Below, piece by piece: positions 25,513-38,175 of a DNA stretch of 64,000 nt (position 1 is the first letter of the stretch; each line of letters begins with the position of its first letter). The DNA comes from Zhengitettix transpicula (Eukaryota; Arthropoda; Insecta; Orthoptera; Tetrigidae). Made by a program: the position numbers and the translations under genes. The notes under the pieces were generated by a model that worked only from the letters and a program-made list of their open reading frames with translations, did no database searches and was not told where the DNA came from. The DNA lies in the NCBI GenBank assembly GCA_037074705.1, contig CM073595.1, positions 26,131,501 through 26,195,500 on the forward strand. The letters run 5' to 3'.

Positions 25513-26319
25513 TTTATTTAAAAAAAAATAATGGTCGCGTCGACAACTAGGTCATTGCGACCCATAAATAAATTACAAATAGTGCTTATTTACAAAAGTT
25601 TTTCTGTGATACAACAATGATTCCAATAATTGACATACAATTGAACAGTTTAAAAGGTTTACATGTTATGGAGGGAAAAAATCAGCAAATATTGTAAATA
25701 TTTTTTCACTTTTAGATACTGTCACACGATTTTATGTTCATTGGATAATTGTTCATTTAAACAAATGGAGATTAATTTTACATTTCAAATGTAGGTTTTA
25801 AGAGTTCGCATTTGTTAATTATTTATCACATAATTGGATAATTCATTAACATTAACTTGTTTGAAACTGCGACTGTGTCAGTTTCCACTGTACTGCTGTC
25901 ATAGTCTGTTTTTATTACGAGGAGACGTCTGCTTCTGAATATGAATCATTCACTTTTTTTTAACTAAATTTATGAGAGTCTTAATTCTACTTTTTGCCGT
26001 TTTATCATTTAAGTGTGGGTAGAAAGATTCCAATATATTTATGAATGATGTAGAGGATATTTGGTAATCTCTAATAATGGTACTTGGGCTCTTTCAGTCC
26101 ATAGCATTTAATATGAACTCTTCCGAAGGAAGGTGTAGCACAGTTTTCTTCTTCTTATAATATTTTTACTGGACCTAATGATTGACTAAGCGCCTTATAT
26201 TTATGATCCTGAATGCTGTGTTTGGTTTTCTTTGGAGATGAGTGCTTGTCTTCCGTTCAGGATTACTGACGTCTTTCTTATCAGCTTGGCTTGTCGAGCT
26301 CGTCGATGCAGTTCTTTTT
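25513..26319. mobile_element. Unidentified insertion inside the LINE
   Basis: About 0.8 kb of AT-rich sequence interrupts the reverse transcriptase. It has no recognisable coding frame. A 13-base imperfect direct repeat at its edges suggests target-primed retrotransposition rather than a DNA transposon or LTR (4-6 bp duplications). Its last ~110 bases (about 26200-26310) resemble 35445-35560, sharing CTGTGTT, TCTTTGGAGA-GAGTG and CAGGATT-CTG in order, so it may belong to a dispersed family. No clear poly-A tail is seen in either direction, which weakens the SINE/LINE reading. Confidence 0.5.
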
Positions 26320-26334
26320 AAATAAATTTTTCTT

Positions 26335-26880
26335 TATCACAAAAAATACATTTCATTTACCTGTACACGAAAGAAAAGTTACTTCAAGTACAATTACACA
26401 ATGGCAACGGAACTATTAACTTCTTTTGACTCTGTAAAAGACCTCGGTTTTATCTTTGATCAAAGGCTCACTTTCTGGGATCATATACACAAATGCACAC
26501 AAAAAGCGAAAGGAGTTAGGAATTTTAAACTGTTTATAAACACATCCGCCGTATTATATTTATCTTTAGTAAGGCCAATATTAGAGTATGCCTCATTAAT
26601 CTGGGATCCTGTTTACAAGTCACAAATTCAAGATTTAGAGAAAATTCAGAAGTTCCTATAATTTCTCTGTTACATCGAAACTACGCGATACACCTCAGAC
26701 ACGCCATTCTACGAGCTACTAGAAAATATACAATGTAGAGAAATATACAATATAGAGAAACTTTCAAGCAAACGTGAGCGAGCGTCAATGCTTTTTCTCT
26801 ACAAGCTCTGTAATGGTAAAATTGATCGTAATACCCATGTCAATTTTCGTGTACCATCGTTTACCAACAGACACCAGTAA
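26335..26880 (+). pseudogene. LINE reverse-transcriptase thumb/C-terminal fragment
   Basis: The frame resumes with KYISFTCTRKK, then DSVKDLGFIFDQRLTFWDHI, then LSLVRPILEYASLIWDP and IQDLEKIQKFL. These are hallmark blocks just downstream of the polymerase domain in jockey/CR1-like LINEs (compare the general patterns KDLGVIFD, LVRPILEY and IEKIQRRFL). Past a stop after QKFL the similarity continues as KLSSKRERASMLFLYKLCNGKI and NFRVPSFTNRHQ, typical of the C-terminus before the 3' UTR. It is separated from its upstream half by the ~0.8-kb insertion. It is clearly a pseudogene. Confidence 0.9.
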
Positions 26881-26885
26881 TTATT

Positions 26886-28439
26886 TTATAGCACTAATAT
26901 TAAATCAATAACCGCCTCAAAGGGCTCCAAGGCACAGAATGACGTCCATATAAATCAATTACCACCTCAAATAGAGTTATTCCATTTAAATTCCGTATAA
27001 ACCATTATCCATTCAATGATAAATAAAAAGGATATCTATTTATCAAATTAGAATACCGAAATAAAATAAGGTTCTAATATATAACAAATAATCTGAGAAA
27101 AATTGTATGAGTTGTATATATTTATTTAATAAACGTACTACGTAGCAATGGCTCGTTGTATTGTATATGAATGAGTAAAAAGTGTATGGTAACTTCATAA
27201 TTAGACATACGTCTGTGTAGTGCCTACAAATACATAAATGTTGGACGTCTCTCCCAGTAGATAGATCCTTCAACTATTTGTTGGAAATATTACAGATTGT
27301 AAATTCATGTTTGTAAAAATAACTTGATTATTTCTTCTACATATTTTATTATTCGGTTTAAATGTAGACGAGGATAGAATATTATGTAGAGGCAAAATGT
27401 TTCATTTTGTATTAGTGCAGTGGGACAGGGTTTAGGACCTATAATATGAAATAATAAGACGATGTAGAAGTGGGTTTTCGTACTTTTATTCTATGAGGTA
27501 TACTGATCGAAGCATTGCATACTTTTCACTTTCTCCAATTCGCCAAACAACTTCTAAGTTCATTTGCAGCAAAGGAGAATTTTATTTTTAATTATTAAAT
27601 AATTCACGATTCACCTGGATGAGACAATTTTATGCGTAACGTAACCTACTTCGGAGCCAGTTTATCGTAATAAATTTAAAGATGCCCTGTTCTACGAGTC
27701 CCTTCGACAATATGCATAAAGGTCTCAATCACCTTCGACGTCCCCAGCTCGTCACCTTCATTATATATTCAGACACCAACTCCCTCTGACGAGCCGGCAT
27801 TCAGCTGCCCTCAAAGGGATCAGCCGTGCCATATTAAACTGTATTCATAAATAAATTAAAGAATGCCGATATGACGGCATTAGCCGTAAAATACATACAT
27901 TTAAATCGCTACCGATCCATTAAGTGATATTTCTCAATATGTGTTCCAGAAACGATATCAGTTATCATTTCTACGAAATAAATTTGTAACACGAAGGAAC
28001 TCAAAAATATCCAAACAAAACTAATAAAATTAGGCAGAAAATGTAGTCAGATCTTTAACTACCTGAAATCTTACAAATTGATTGATAAACTAGTACAGGT
28101 CAATAATTATTAAATCTTAGAGAAGTTTGTTTCAAAGAAGTAAGATCTAGATACACTCTGCTGTGAACTTAATAGCCATATCCTTTGAGATTTATTATTT
28201 TTACTTTCTCTCAAATCACCTAGTTTGGATTATTTTCAAGCGATAAACGCGTTGAGAAGTGATTAAACACTTCAATTTGAAAGTGAAAGAAAATGAAAGA
28301 CAAGTTAAATGACTCAAAGTTTAAAAACCAATTTTAGGACAGACATCCAAAACAGATGAACATCGTCCGGACTCGTCCAGTGGAGGTTAAGTGCTCGAAC
28401 TTTTCAAGCCCACAGATAAAATCCCTTAGCTTAGTCGTT
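26886..28439. other. LINE 3' flank and unannotated spacer
   Basis: The first ~100 bases contain two similar segments (AATCAATAACCGCCTCAAA near 26904 and AATCAATTACCACCTCAAA near 26956), possibly LINE tail sequence. The rest is AT-rich and noncoding. Confidence 0.4.
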
Positions 28440-28840
28440 TCAATTTAGCATGAAAAATTGTGTCTCGAAAAAGTACAAGCAAGATTTGTGCCGCGTTTTC
28501 TCTTAGTGGAGAATTAATGCAATCTGTGGTCGATGCGACTGGTTTGACAGTGTTTCTACGTTGATACATAACTGTCGATGAAAAATTGGTACACCACTAC
28601 GCTCCATACAACAGTAGAAAGATTGACGTTCTGCAGACAATCCGACTCCGAAGAAGTCGAAGACGGTGAAATGTGCAGAGAAGATGATGGCTACGGATTT
28701 TCTGGAATTACAAACATCGACTAAGGTTGAAAAGAATACTTTTATGTGTCGTTATTGGTCAGCTATGGAATTTCTGAAATGTTGGAAAACGACGGACGAA
28801 GTCTATCGCGCTGAACTGATATTATGTTGAGATAGAAAAT
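28440..28840 (+). pseudogene. Decayed mariner transposase fragment (central region)
   Basis: Short blocks match a mariner transposase in the right order but in shifting frames. LEKVQARFVPRFL corresponds to the linker before the catalytic domain. ITVDEKLVHHYAP matches the region of the first catalytic aspartate, usually VDETW(I/V)HHY. KMMATDFLE corresponds to the conserved MATVFWD region, which contains the second catalytic aspartate. YWSAMEFLKCW corresponds to the segment after it. There are several stops and at least two frameshifts. The first and third catalytic blocks are degraded or missing, and no TIRs were found. This copy is more decayed than, and distinct from, the deleted mariner at 15.2 kb, which lacks exactly this region. 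Confidence 0.75.
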
Positions 28841-30950
28841 GATTCAACCCTAAATAATTGTCTATTATATTGTACTTATTGCCCTGTCACTTGAGATAAA
28901 TTTCGTTTATTGCTTTACCTGTTCCATTTCTCAGCTTTCTCGATTTATCACTGTATCACTGAGACGTACAACAATGTCTCAGCTAACATTGGATTTTCCA
29001 ATTGCTTCCTGGCACACAAGTATCCATCATTGTGCACATAAATTAATTGACTCCTTCCCACTCTCGCGGCTTGTACTTTTCTGATTCATCGCTATCTTTT
29101 ACCCAATTACCAGGCGTAATATCAAAATAAGTTAACGTAATGCTGCGGATTCGCAGCAACTTGAGACGGACACAGACGCAAATCTCGCCACGGCAAAAAT
29201 GGCCCATCTGAATGGCTAAAAATAATTATATCCTGGCTTTGTGACAATGTTGGTATTCTTGTCTCCAAATTAAAAACAAACAGGGCCTTTGGTTCAGAAT
29301 CGGGACTCATTCTACAAGGGGAACTGTGAATAGAATAATTACTGTTGTCGTACACACATTCTTTTGTATGCTTGACTTTCGGCCTGATTTCAGCAACCCA
29401 TTGCTGACGTGATACAATACGTTTAATAATTGTATTCAAGATTATAGTGATAATTAAAATTGACAAAGCACTACAAACAACACATTAATTTAGTAAATTA
29501 TGAAAAATGTTACCTTTATTCAATTCCTCTTTATTATAATGTTCTCCGTTGTTTTGAGATATCACTACATTTCAAAAATTCTTGAATTTTCTATTATATA
29601 TCCCAATTTTCTGTATATTACATATACATATTCCAAAATACATCTTCTTCTGAGAGCATTTCATTTTCGTATCAGTTTAATTATTTTTGGAATTTTATTA
29701 ATCTATTTATCTTTTGTCCAACCGTAACAATATTCCTATATTAAGGAATTAGGAAGAATTAGGTCAGAACGGAAGAAGTACGTATTATAATTATTCAGGA
29801 ATTTCATCAAATTACAGAAATTTTGTAAATTTCGGTGATTTTAGGGAGTACAACTCTTGTCAAAAAACGTTCTTGTCTGTTCCAGATGCGGGTGCCTCAA
29901 TTGAAAATATGGGCAACGTCAAAGGGAACTATCCGTGTAATCGAATATTGGAGATTTGTTATTCATGCCTCTTTCAGAGACGGTCTCTTCGTAAAATAAT
30001 TATTGGCGTTCCGAGCAGCAAGAACGCTAAGTGGAACTTGCGTGAATTTCAATAGCCCAAGTCATCAAAGAACGACTATAGAATGAAAAAAAAAGCAATA
30101 ATTCACTCGCATTACTGATATCTATTTTCTCTATTTTGGTGACAGGACCATTTATGTACTATACATTTAGCTATATCTATATTTAAATTGGGGGAGGGGG
30201 TAATTTATTTAACATTTAATTGACTAATCACGTTATTTTAAATTTTTACTGATTAAATTAATATATATTTAGCCTTTTATATGATACCGTAGAAACACAA
30301 CAAACATGATGAAAATACAAAAATGTACTAAAAATGTTGAATAAAATATTTTTAAAGTGTTTATGATAATAGTCTTTTAATCTATCTCATTAACAGACGT
30401 AAAGTAAAAGATTATTAAAATTTAACATCCATTTTATTACAAAATTTGTCCTCAAACATGTGAACACATTTGGTTACTAATTTTTCTCAAGGTGGTATAT
30501 TTATGAAAATCTTACTTTTTATTTAAAATTACGCTGAATGAAGGTCGAGACGCCGTAGCACAAGTATCCACCATGGATATATTTTGTGGAAGAAAGGACC
30601 ATTGTAGGGTTTCTGAAACGCAAAATGTTGACACGTCTCTTGCCTGGACACCGAACACATTCATTTTCGTTGTAAGGAACGGTACCAAATATATTGAACT
30701 CAGGCAGAAGGAAACCAGTAATCCTGACCAATGTTGTAACTCATTTAAAATCTCAAAAAATTCACTTGATGACAATTAAAATAAAATTACACATTTAACA
30801 CTAATTAACACACATTTTCAATTAATAAAAAACTTCCCTTCTTAAATTTTTTTACGTAAAATATTCAATATGTATAATTAATTACTATAAAAACTTTTAT
30901 AATCATCGAAATGGAAATATAATACGTTTAGGTTAAAAGTGAAAATATGA
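28841..30950. other. Unannotated spacer
   Basis: AT-rich noncoding sequence. Frames at 29122-29466 (minus) and 30512-30779 (both strands) are open but unrecognised. The latter two overlap on opposite strands, so at most one could be real. Confidence 0.4.
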
Positions 30951-31088
30951 ATACCACACAACGTTTCCGCAACCCTTGTTGCTTTCGTCAGGTGACTAAA
31001 AAAGCAAGAGCCGTGAGTACGACGCAACCGCACAAACCAGGTGACGAACCCAAAAGCTTCTGATTGCAGAAACGTTCTGTGGTAATTA
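30951..31088. repeat. Short palindrome with outward-facing GAAACGTT motifs
   Basis: The left half (30951-30994) on the minus strand reads CACCTGACGAAAGCAACAAGG...GGAAACGTTGTGTGGTATT. The right half (31035-31088) on the plus strand reads ACCAGGTGACGAACCC...GCAGAAACGTTCTGTGGTAATT. They are diverged inverted copies around a ~40-bp centre. The left motif is nearly the same as those at 46.4 and 48.2 kb, so these loci share a repeat family. Confidence 0.78.
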
Positions 31089-33126
31089 TATTATCATTTC
31101 AGTTTGTCTGCTATTTTACTAGTTATTTATCTAATTACTAACACAACAATTTTAACCTGTTTACAAAAAAAAAGCTTAAGGCAACAGAATTAACTCGTCA
31201 AATTTTTTTTGGAACGAAGTGAAAATAAAAATAAAATTATTAGTTAACACTTAATAAATAACACTTAACTAATCAATCAACAATACTTTAAACACTTCAT
31301 GGTTCGTTACAATGTAAATATTCATAAAAATTAATATTTTATTTGCGGAAGAATTTGCTCGTTCCGTCACAATACATAATTTGGCGTTGTTCTCAGTAAT
31401 CTGGATCTCGACGTGGAGGAACTGGCGTGAGCGTGCAGAATCGGGCTCATCTTGGGAGGCGGCGACCGAATTTCTGTTTGTCACAAGGGTAAAATAATTC
31501 ATCTATAGTCTCGATCCAGTTCAAGGATTGTACAACCCTGCGGTAGTCACGCCGCTGCTGCTGTCCTCCAACAAAATGTCCTACTATGCCTCGACCAAAT
31601 TGAAATTTGGGTTGTTGTAAATCCGCTTTGAGCGGGTCCATTGACTTGGTTTTGGATCGTCAGGTACAAGCTTCATTCGGCGCGCCACTACGACGCCGAG
31701 TGTTTACCTGCCTGAGCATTCAGTAATATCTCAGACCTTCGGAAATAAATATTTCACCGTTCCGTATGATAATTTATATTTTTAATTAACTCCCTCAACA
31801 AAATTAATTGGATCATTGCAACCCATTCATGTCGCTGACTAAAAATCACATTCTAACGACTTATCCGCCATTAATTTCAGAATATTATTGGTCTAAGTCA
31901 CTCAAACTTTGTAGATGTCTGTTTAGACAACTAGTGAATTTTAATGTAAACTCAGGAACGCGTTTTTATCAAATTACTTTATAAATCAATTTGTTTTTTG
32001 GGTATGTAAATAAAGACGATATTAGTTAATAATTTTCAATACAAGCTTTGTATGTGCTTTTCCTTTTTCCCGTATTCAACAAAAAGAATTATAATGCCAA
32101 TATTAATAATGAGTGATTTCTTAATACAATCAACAGACTTCAGGGCTTGGAGTCCTAGTCTGAGCCCCGACAACAAACTTTACTCGAAAGATTCAAATTA
32201 CTAACATAAATATATGTTTAATATCATAAACCAGCATTCAGTGGTAGCCGTTATAGGGTAGACAACTTGGAGTACAAATTCAACTTCGTAAACCGTTTTA
32301 CGGGACCATTTATTTTATGTTCAACACTGTTTAATGTTATTGGTGCTACAGGACTAAATGTGTTGCTGTTAATTTCTTTATTGCCAACTCTGTGGCCACT
32401 GGCAGCCACGAATCGATTCCAAGCAAAGTGATTCACATCCCAAAGTTCGACGTTAAGGCCGCTTTACTCCAAATCCTCTTCAGGTTATTGCTCGAAACAA
32501 GTTATTCCGTCTTTCTAACATAACAATAATTTTATTTGTACACGTAAAAAAATTTATGAAATGTAAAATTATGCAGATAAATTACCATCAATATCCCAAA
32601 CAAAATATTTTATTGCATTAAAACAATTTTCCACATGCAATGTTATTAAATTTGAAACAAAATTAAGTATTTCTGGATATACCTGACTGTTATCTAAGTT
32701 TTAATTTGCTATTGAACTAATCATTTCTGGTAAATAAATAATTTTCATTATTATAAATTTCAAAAATTAATAACATAATTTAAGTTTTATGAAAATAAAT
32801 TCTGGTCTCATATAGCTCGAAAGGATTGAAATATATTCGCTTGTTGAAACTCTTCCTGAAGCATATTATAAACACCAGCGAAACTAAAATCAAGCTAATA
32901 GTTTCTCTACATACACAATTTGGAACGTCATGAGAGAAGGTGGAATTTCCACAAAATAGTTACCAATAGAAATGTGTCTTCATAAGGATGGATTTTAGTA
33001 ACGCAACACAGCTAACGTCAGAAATAAAAATTGTTTCAATCCTTCCTCTAATTTCCCCTACATCGTTAAAATGACATGAAAATGATCATGTATGGAAAGT
33101 TTAATATGAGTTCTTATAATTAAGTA
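31089..33126. other. Unannotated spacer
   Basis: Mostly AT-rich. A GC-richer patch at about 31380-31730 includes a 64-codon minus-strand frame beginning with ATG at 31641, with no domain I recognise, so it is not called. Confidence 0.35.
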
Positions 33127-33882
33127 TCTATATAATAAAAAAGGGTGTATGTTTGTATGTATGTATTTACATTAATCTCTATACAGATTTAAGCGCGTGG
33201 TCAGATTGGAATAAAAATTAGTACAGGTATTCTTCAAAACACGACAAACGGTACTGTTTGTTGAAAAACCCTTAGCATAAATGTGGAAACAATTATAATT
33301 GAAAAACGTGACCTTTTTGTGTTAAATTACTGCACGCCAAGATACCATGACGTCACGCGTGAGAGAAAAACGTTACTACGCGATGAACAAAGGAAATAGT
33401 TCCTTTTCCGTAGTGAAACAAAGCAGAAATATTTTCATTGAATAAAAATTATAATTTTATCCAGCAAAACTCCTTCAAATGATAATAAAAAGACATTACT
33501 AACCACTTTGCGATCTTCGCGGAAAATTTAACTTAATTTTCGTGCCATATTAATGACTCTAATATGGCAACCATTTGTTTACATTGTGAATGTAGTTAAC
33601 AAAATCCTCAATTCAATCTTTCGTAATGTCTGAAGACTGAGGGAAATTATAGTATGCAATACTCAAGGTGTATATTTAAGTATTCTATTCGTAAGTATGT
33701 TTGATGCAATAAAATTCATGTATTTTATAGCTGTTAAATTGATGCACTATAGATCGAAAGAATGTACAGAACTAGAAACATTTATATTTAGGTTAAATCA
33801 CTTCTTGACTAAAGATTAATATAGAATTAAATACTTTTTCGGGTTTATATAAATACACGGGTAATGCCGGGCACCCAGCTAG
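33127..33882 (+). mobile_element. Complete nonautonomous Helitron, second type, 756 bp
   Basis: The element begins A|TCTATATAATAAAAAAGGGTG with a following (GTAT)n tract, and ends GGGTAATGCCGGGCACCCAGCTAG|T. It shares the Helitron rules (5' TC, 3' CTAG, host A|T) and nearly the same 3' end as the elements ending at 44764 and (reverse) 23576. Its interior has none of their modules, so it is a different internal family served by the same kind of ends. No Rep/helicase frame is present. Confidence 0.85.
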
Positions 33883-36800
33883 TTATTTAATAAAACAGAA
33901 CATTTTTGTTCTGGATTTTACTGGATTTTTTATCAAACTATCAAAAATAAATAAATTTATTAAAATGAAAAATCTATACCAGTGTGGCATACAATTTTTT
34001 ATAATGGTGTTGTCGTTTTTGATATACAGACACAAAATTTGATCAGAATATTTACCAAAAGGACAGAATTTTGTATTCTACAATGATCTATGTGGTTTCT
34101 GCGAAGTAATCTTCAGCTTCTAAGCTTGCAAAAAAGCATATAATGCCAATCCGTGGCTAAAATTCAGCAAAAATAAAGTTTCTCCGGGAGCAAATTGAAA
34201 GAGTTTCGAATGCCGCTTATAAGTTTCAAGGACTTGCGGTAAAGTGCAGTATAGCTAAACAATGGCGATGCGCGTAATTTATTGCAATGAGCCATTGGTT
34301 TTTCGTTTATAATATATTTTTTAAGATGATGAATTGTAATTTTATCAATTACAATTACACATTAAACAATATAAAATTTTCTACGTTTAAATAAACCTTT
34401 GATTATGTGGTAAACGCTAGAATTCATGTTCATATACTACCCAACTAATAATAATTACCAGATTTAGTAAACGTATGACAAGCAATGTCGATTAATGCTC
34501 TTAAAAAAGGTGTTATAATTTTCAAATAAAGTATTATTGTCATTAGTTTGTTTCAAAGCAACACTGGAAAATATGTATTTCGGGCGATTTGGTAAGCGGA
34601 CCAGTGTCTCTGGAGATGGGACGCAATTTCCTAGCAAGCAAGTCATTAAGGGGCAATATCCTGTCTTTGAACTAGCTGGACTGTCGCTCCCCGCATAAAA
34701 CACTACAAAACGGTTAATAAAAGCCTCATTATAAACTTGTATTAAGGTAGGCGCTTTGCGTAATGTAAACAATATCGTCACCATAAATATACTTCTAAAT
34801 TTAGCAAGGATAAGCCTGTGACGGAGCCTGTTGATGTCGTGTGACCATTTGTGGAGATAACGATTTTTTGCTGAATGGGAAATGAAGCAATCAAGGCTAT
34901 CGGTGGTTTGAGAAAAGCATCATTAGATGGTGATTCGAAACGTCGACGTCCAATCAATTTCCAACTCATTCGTTGGAAATATTTATTTTCAGTGATGGAA
35001 GACAAATTAACAATTTAGAGAGAGGTAGGCATCGGTATTCTATCGAAATGTCGCATAGAAAATTAAAGTAAATATAGGAAACGAAGTTAAGGCTTAAAGA
35101 AAGTGATGGAATAACGAGTATATAAGATATAGCATGAATTAAATTTATGATAAAAGTCGCTAGTCACAGGTGGTTGATACTGTAATAAATAAATAATCTT
35201 ACCATGTAGTATTGCATTGTTTGAGAAAACATATACACAATTTATGAGATGACCTGCCACTCGGCCGAGGATCGACATCAATAATTGTGCGTACTGAACT
35301 GAGAGAATGGCTAGTTTTCGCGTCTTAAGTGAAGGACAATTTATTGTGTTATTGTGGAGCAAAGCAGCTGTGCGCGTTAAGCACGTAGACGTAAATTTTA
35401 TTCTGTGACTCTAGAGTGATGTGGAAGAGAAAGTTTTAAGGCTGTTGTTAATTGTTTGGGACTGTGTTATCTTTGGAGAGGAGTGAGTTCCTGTCGGCAC
35501 AGGATTGCTGGAAGTGATGTATAAATTATCAACAAGCAAGACGTTGACTGAAGGACATCGCCAGGGATTCAGCCGACAACTCCGGTTCAACGATCAACCA
35601 TTACAGTCATCCACTAGAGGCCGTCAATAATGCAAGAATACTTGAGCGAAATATTGTATACCTATTTTACGATTTTCCATGTGTTTTTGTTCCTTAACTT
35701 TAATTTTCATTTTAACATTATACATAATTATCCCTCGTTCAGTACTAATCACAAAACTGACAATCAGAAGTCAAATCGATAATAATAATAATAATATTTT
35801 AATTACATGTGTAAATTAATTTCAATAGACACTTAGCATTTCTACTTACAATACCTATAATATACTTAATAATACAGATGTATTACGACTCAATAAAAAT
35901 TAACGACAGGTCAGGAAAATTGATTAAATATCATGAATTACTAAGAAAATGTCCTCATGACCTCATCAGCTAAGTTATGACATAATGAGTTACTTCAAAC
36001 ACTGTAAACTAGCAGATGAATAGCAAACCATAGAAGGAAATCACAGATAACCAAAATCTTGATCGTCACGTGTCACTGGAATCTTTGATCTGCAGATATT
36101 AAGTCATTAATGAATTCAGACATATATTATAGTTTTATTTCCTAATTCATAAATAAAATAATAACAAAATTTCTTGGTCGAGTGTTCTACACTTGATCCC
36201 TGTCATTACTTTGTTCCTTTTACGGAATATAAATTTTATCAGGCTCATGTTCATGTGTGTTCGTGTTTCAGAAGACGAATAGTACAAAGCAGTAGTGAGG
36301 GAAAGTCGTGGGCCTCTTTGTCCATCCAAAGCCTCTGATCTTTCCGCCTCTTTGATCCAGTGGCATGGGAGCTTGATCACAGCTTCGCTTCTTTCTCGGT
36401 CGCTCGCTATACTCTTATGTGCTGTGAATTCAGGCTAAATCAGGTATCTTTTTTTGTTTTTAATGATACGTTAGAAACGATTTTCTTCTTAACGAATCAC
36501 TAAATATATTTGCATTTATATCCTCATATTTAAGTGATTAAATGTTAATGTTGTTTAATCTGAAACAAATTACTTGTATATACGTAAAATATATACAATA
36601 CAAAACTGAAACAAAGCTAACTAGGAAGTGATAAAAAACAAGAAATAAATATAAACAAATACGAGAAATACAAAAATAATAAATACACAAATGAGACTAT
36701 AGGCCTATATGAAAAAAATTGTATTTCAGAAAAATGATTAAAGTCCAATATATATATATATATATATATATACGAGAATAAAAAATAGTTACGTAAATGT

Positions 36801-37176
36801 GGCAAACCTCCCACAAATAAATTTTAATGTATTCTATTAAACATACGTAATGATTATTATTGATATTTTTATTAACAGAAGCACTTAAGACGGTAATGAA
36901 AATGAATTTTGTAGTAATAGAAAGAAAACTAACGCCTACGCATAAATTCACTGTTTTCACTTGTTTCAACACTTTTACTATGGCGACAGGGCACATCTTT
37001 GTCAGAGTAGTAATGACGTAACGTCATGTGAAGTATGAAGTAAGCAAAACACTTAAGTACAACCATTTAGTAATAAGCATTATATTAACTAAGATATTCA
37101 TAATTCTAATTTCTGGTTTGATTAACTAATTCATTAATTGGGTACGATTATAAGCGGTTTTATACACTGCGATAAG

Positions 37177-37178
<2 letters not shown>
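33883..37178. other. Unannotated spacer with two minor repeat hints
   Basis: Mostly AT-rich noncoding. Near 34912-34945 a plus-strand TTGAGAAAAGCATCATTAGATGG...GATTCGAAACGTCG resembles the motif of the palindromes at 19.3 and 46-48 kb. Sequence at 35445-35560 resembles the end of the insertion in the LINE (26200-26310). A (TA)n run lies at 36749-36772. No genes are supported. Confidence 0.4.

Positions 37179-37217
<39 letters not shown>
37179..37217. repeat. (TA)n microsatellite, LTR target
   Basis: About 19 TA units. The solo LTR at 37218 begins immediately after it, and its right edge is again ATAT. Confidence 0.95.
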
Positions 37218-37220
<3 letters not shown>

Positions 37221-38157
37221 GGAGATTACCATTGTATAATGTAAGTTTTATTTAATAATTTTTTCTTTAATATTAATGTCGGCGTAATTATTGAGGCCAG
37301 AGCATTGTTTGGCGCAAGAATGCAGAGGTTGTAAAGGTTTCTACGCGATTATTGTCGAAAACACAGAACTTTGGCGGAAACAATCAGAGTATTTGGAGGG
37401 CTTGACTAGTGTAGTCAGGGCAGTGTGTTTTGTGGGTCTGACCGGTCTGGTGAATATAGTTTTGGAGACCAGCCGAGGATTCTCGTGACTAAATAATTAG
37501 GAATTCAGCAAAGTCTAAGCTGAACAAAGGCTGAATATATCATATTTGGCAATAACGTATTTCTACAGAAAAACTGAGTGACAATAAGTACGACAACGTA
37601 AAGTTCTTGAACATTTGTTAGAGAGGCGCCGGAATTTTTGTGAAGTGAAACGACATAGCAATCAGTGTTATGGCCTGTTAATTAAATATTTTCTTTAAAA
37701 ATAGAATAACTGTGGAGTGCACTCCATAATATGGTATGTAGAAACTTGATTTTGTAAACCTTTATGTAAATATAATTTACCGTCAAATTTCTCTATTTTT
37801 TTGTTGTTGATAGATTATTTCATACAATTTTGTTATTGTAAATTAAATTTGTAATGTGTTTTGTAGCTTTGGTGAAAATTTCAAATCACTATCTTTATTA
37901 GAGGTCCTTTAAGCGGCCCGGAGGTTTTGATTCTCATTAAAGCTGAGGCATTTGTTTTAAAAAATGTACAAAATTCAATGTACATCAAAATTGTAATTAA
38001 AAAATATTTTATATCTTTAAAATAATTTTGGTTAATTTCAAGGTTTACGTTCTTCCTTTTAAAAAAGTGATGGCTTTATTTTCCTTTGTTTAAATTGTAT
38101 ACTACATAATTTGGTTCCGACTTGAGGGCTATTTTATAATATCTTTAGTATATTACA
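37218..38157 (+). mobile_element. Solo LTR, related or separate family
   Basis: A 940-bp segment begins TGTGGAGATTACC and ends TATATTACA (TG...CA), with ATAT on both sides (37214-37217 and 38158-38161). The 3' end ATTACA agrees with the other LTRs here, but I do not find their internal CCCAGTGAAGACCCTGAG block, so it is a diverged or separate family. Because both flanks are TA repeats, the duplication is weak evidence. The boundaries rest on the abrupt change from microsatellite to unique sequence. The plus-strand frame at 37291-37488 lies inside it and is not supported as a gene. Confidence 0.62.
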
Positions 38158-38175
38158 ATATATATATATATATAT
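38158..38175. repeat. (AT)9 bridge between two LTRs
   Basis: Nine AT units separate the two solo LTRs and serve as target sequence for both, with ATAT at each edge. Confidence 0.95.

Larger units (their letters stand above)
25320..26885 (+). mobile_element. Jockey/CR1-type LINE remnant, split by an insertion
   Basis: Two plus-strand pieces together form the C-terminal half of a non-LTR reverse transcriptase: the catalytic YADD region at 25323-25512, and the thumb plus downstream region at 26335-26880. Between them is about 0.8 kb of unrelated sequence. The flanks of the insertion share a diverged direct repeat of about 13 bases (AAATAAACTTTTT near 25499-25511 and AAATAAATTTTTC near 26320), consistent with a target duplication. 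The LINE lacks its endonuclease and N-terminal domains and carries stops and frameshifts. It is dead and 5'-truncated. Confidence 0.88.

Noticed and set aside
29122..29466. 114-codon minus-strand frame
   Set aside because: No recognisable motif and surroundings without splice sites; I could not support a gene.
30512..30779. Overlapping open frames on both strands
   Set aside because: Mutually exclusive, unrecognised, and typical of a chance stop-poor stretch.
31447..31641. 64-codon minus-strand frame starting with ATG in a GC-richer patch
   Set aside because: Coding-like at first sight, but no family recognised and the neighbouring frame shifts without a splice site.
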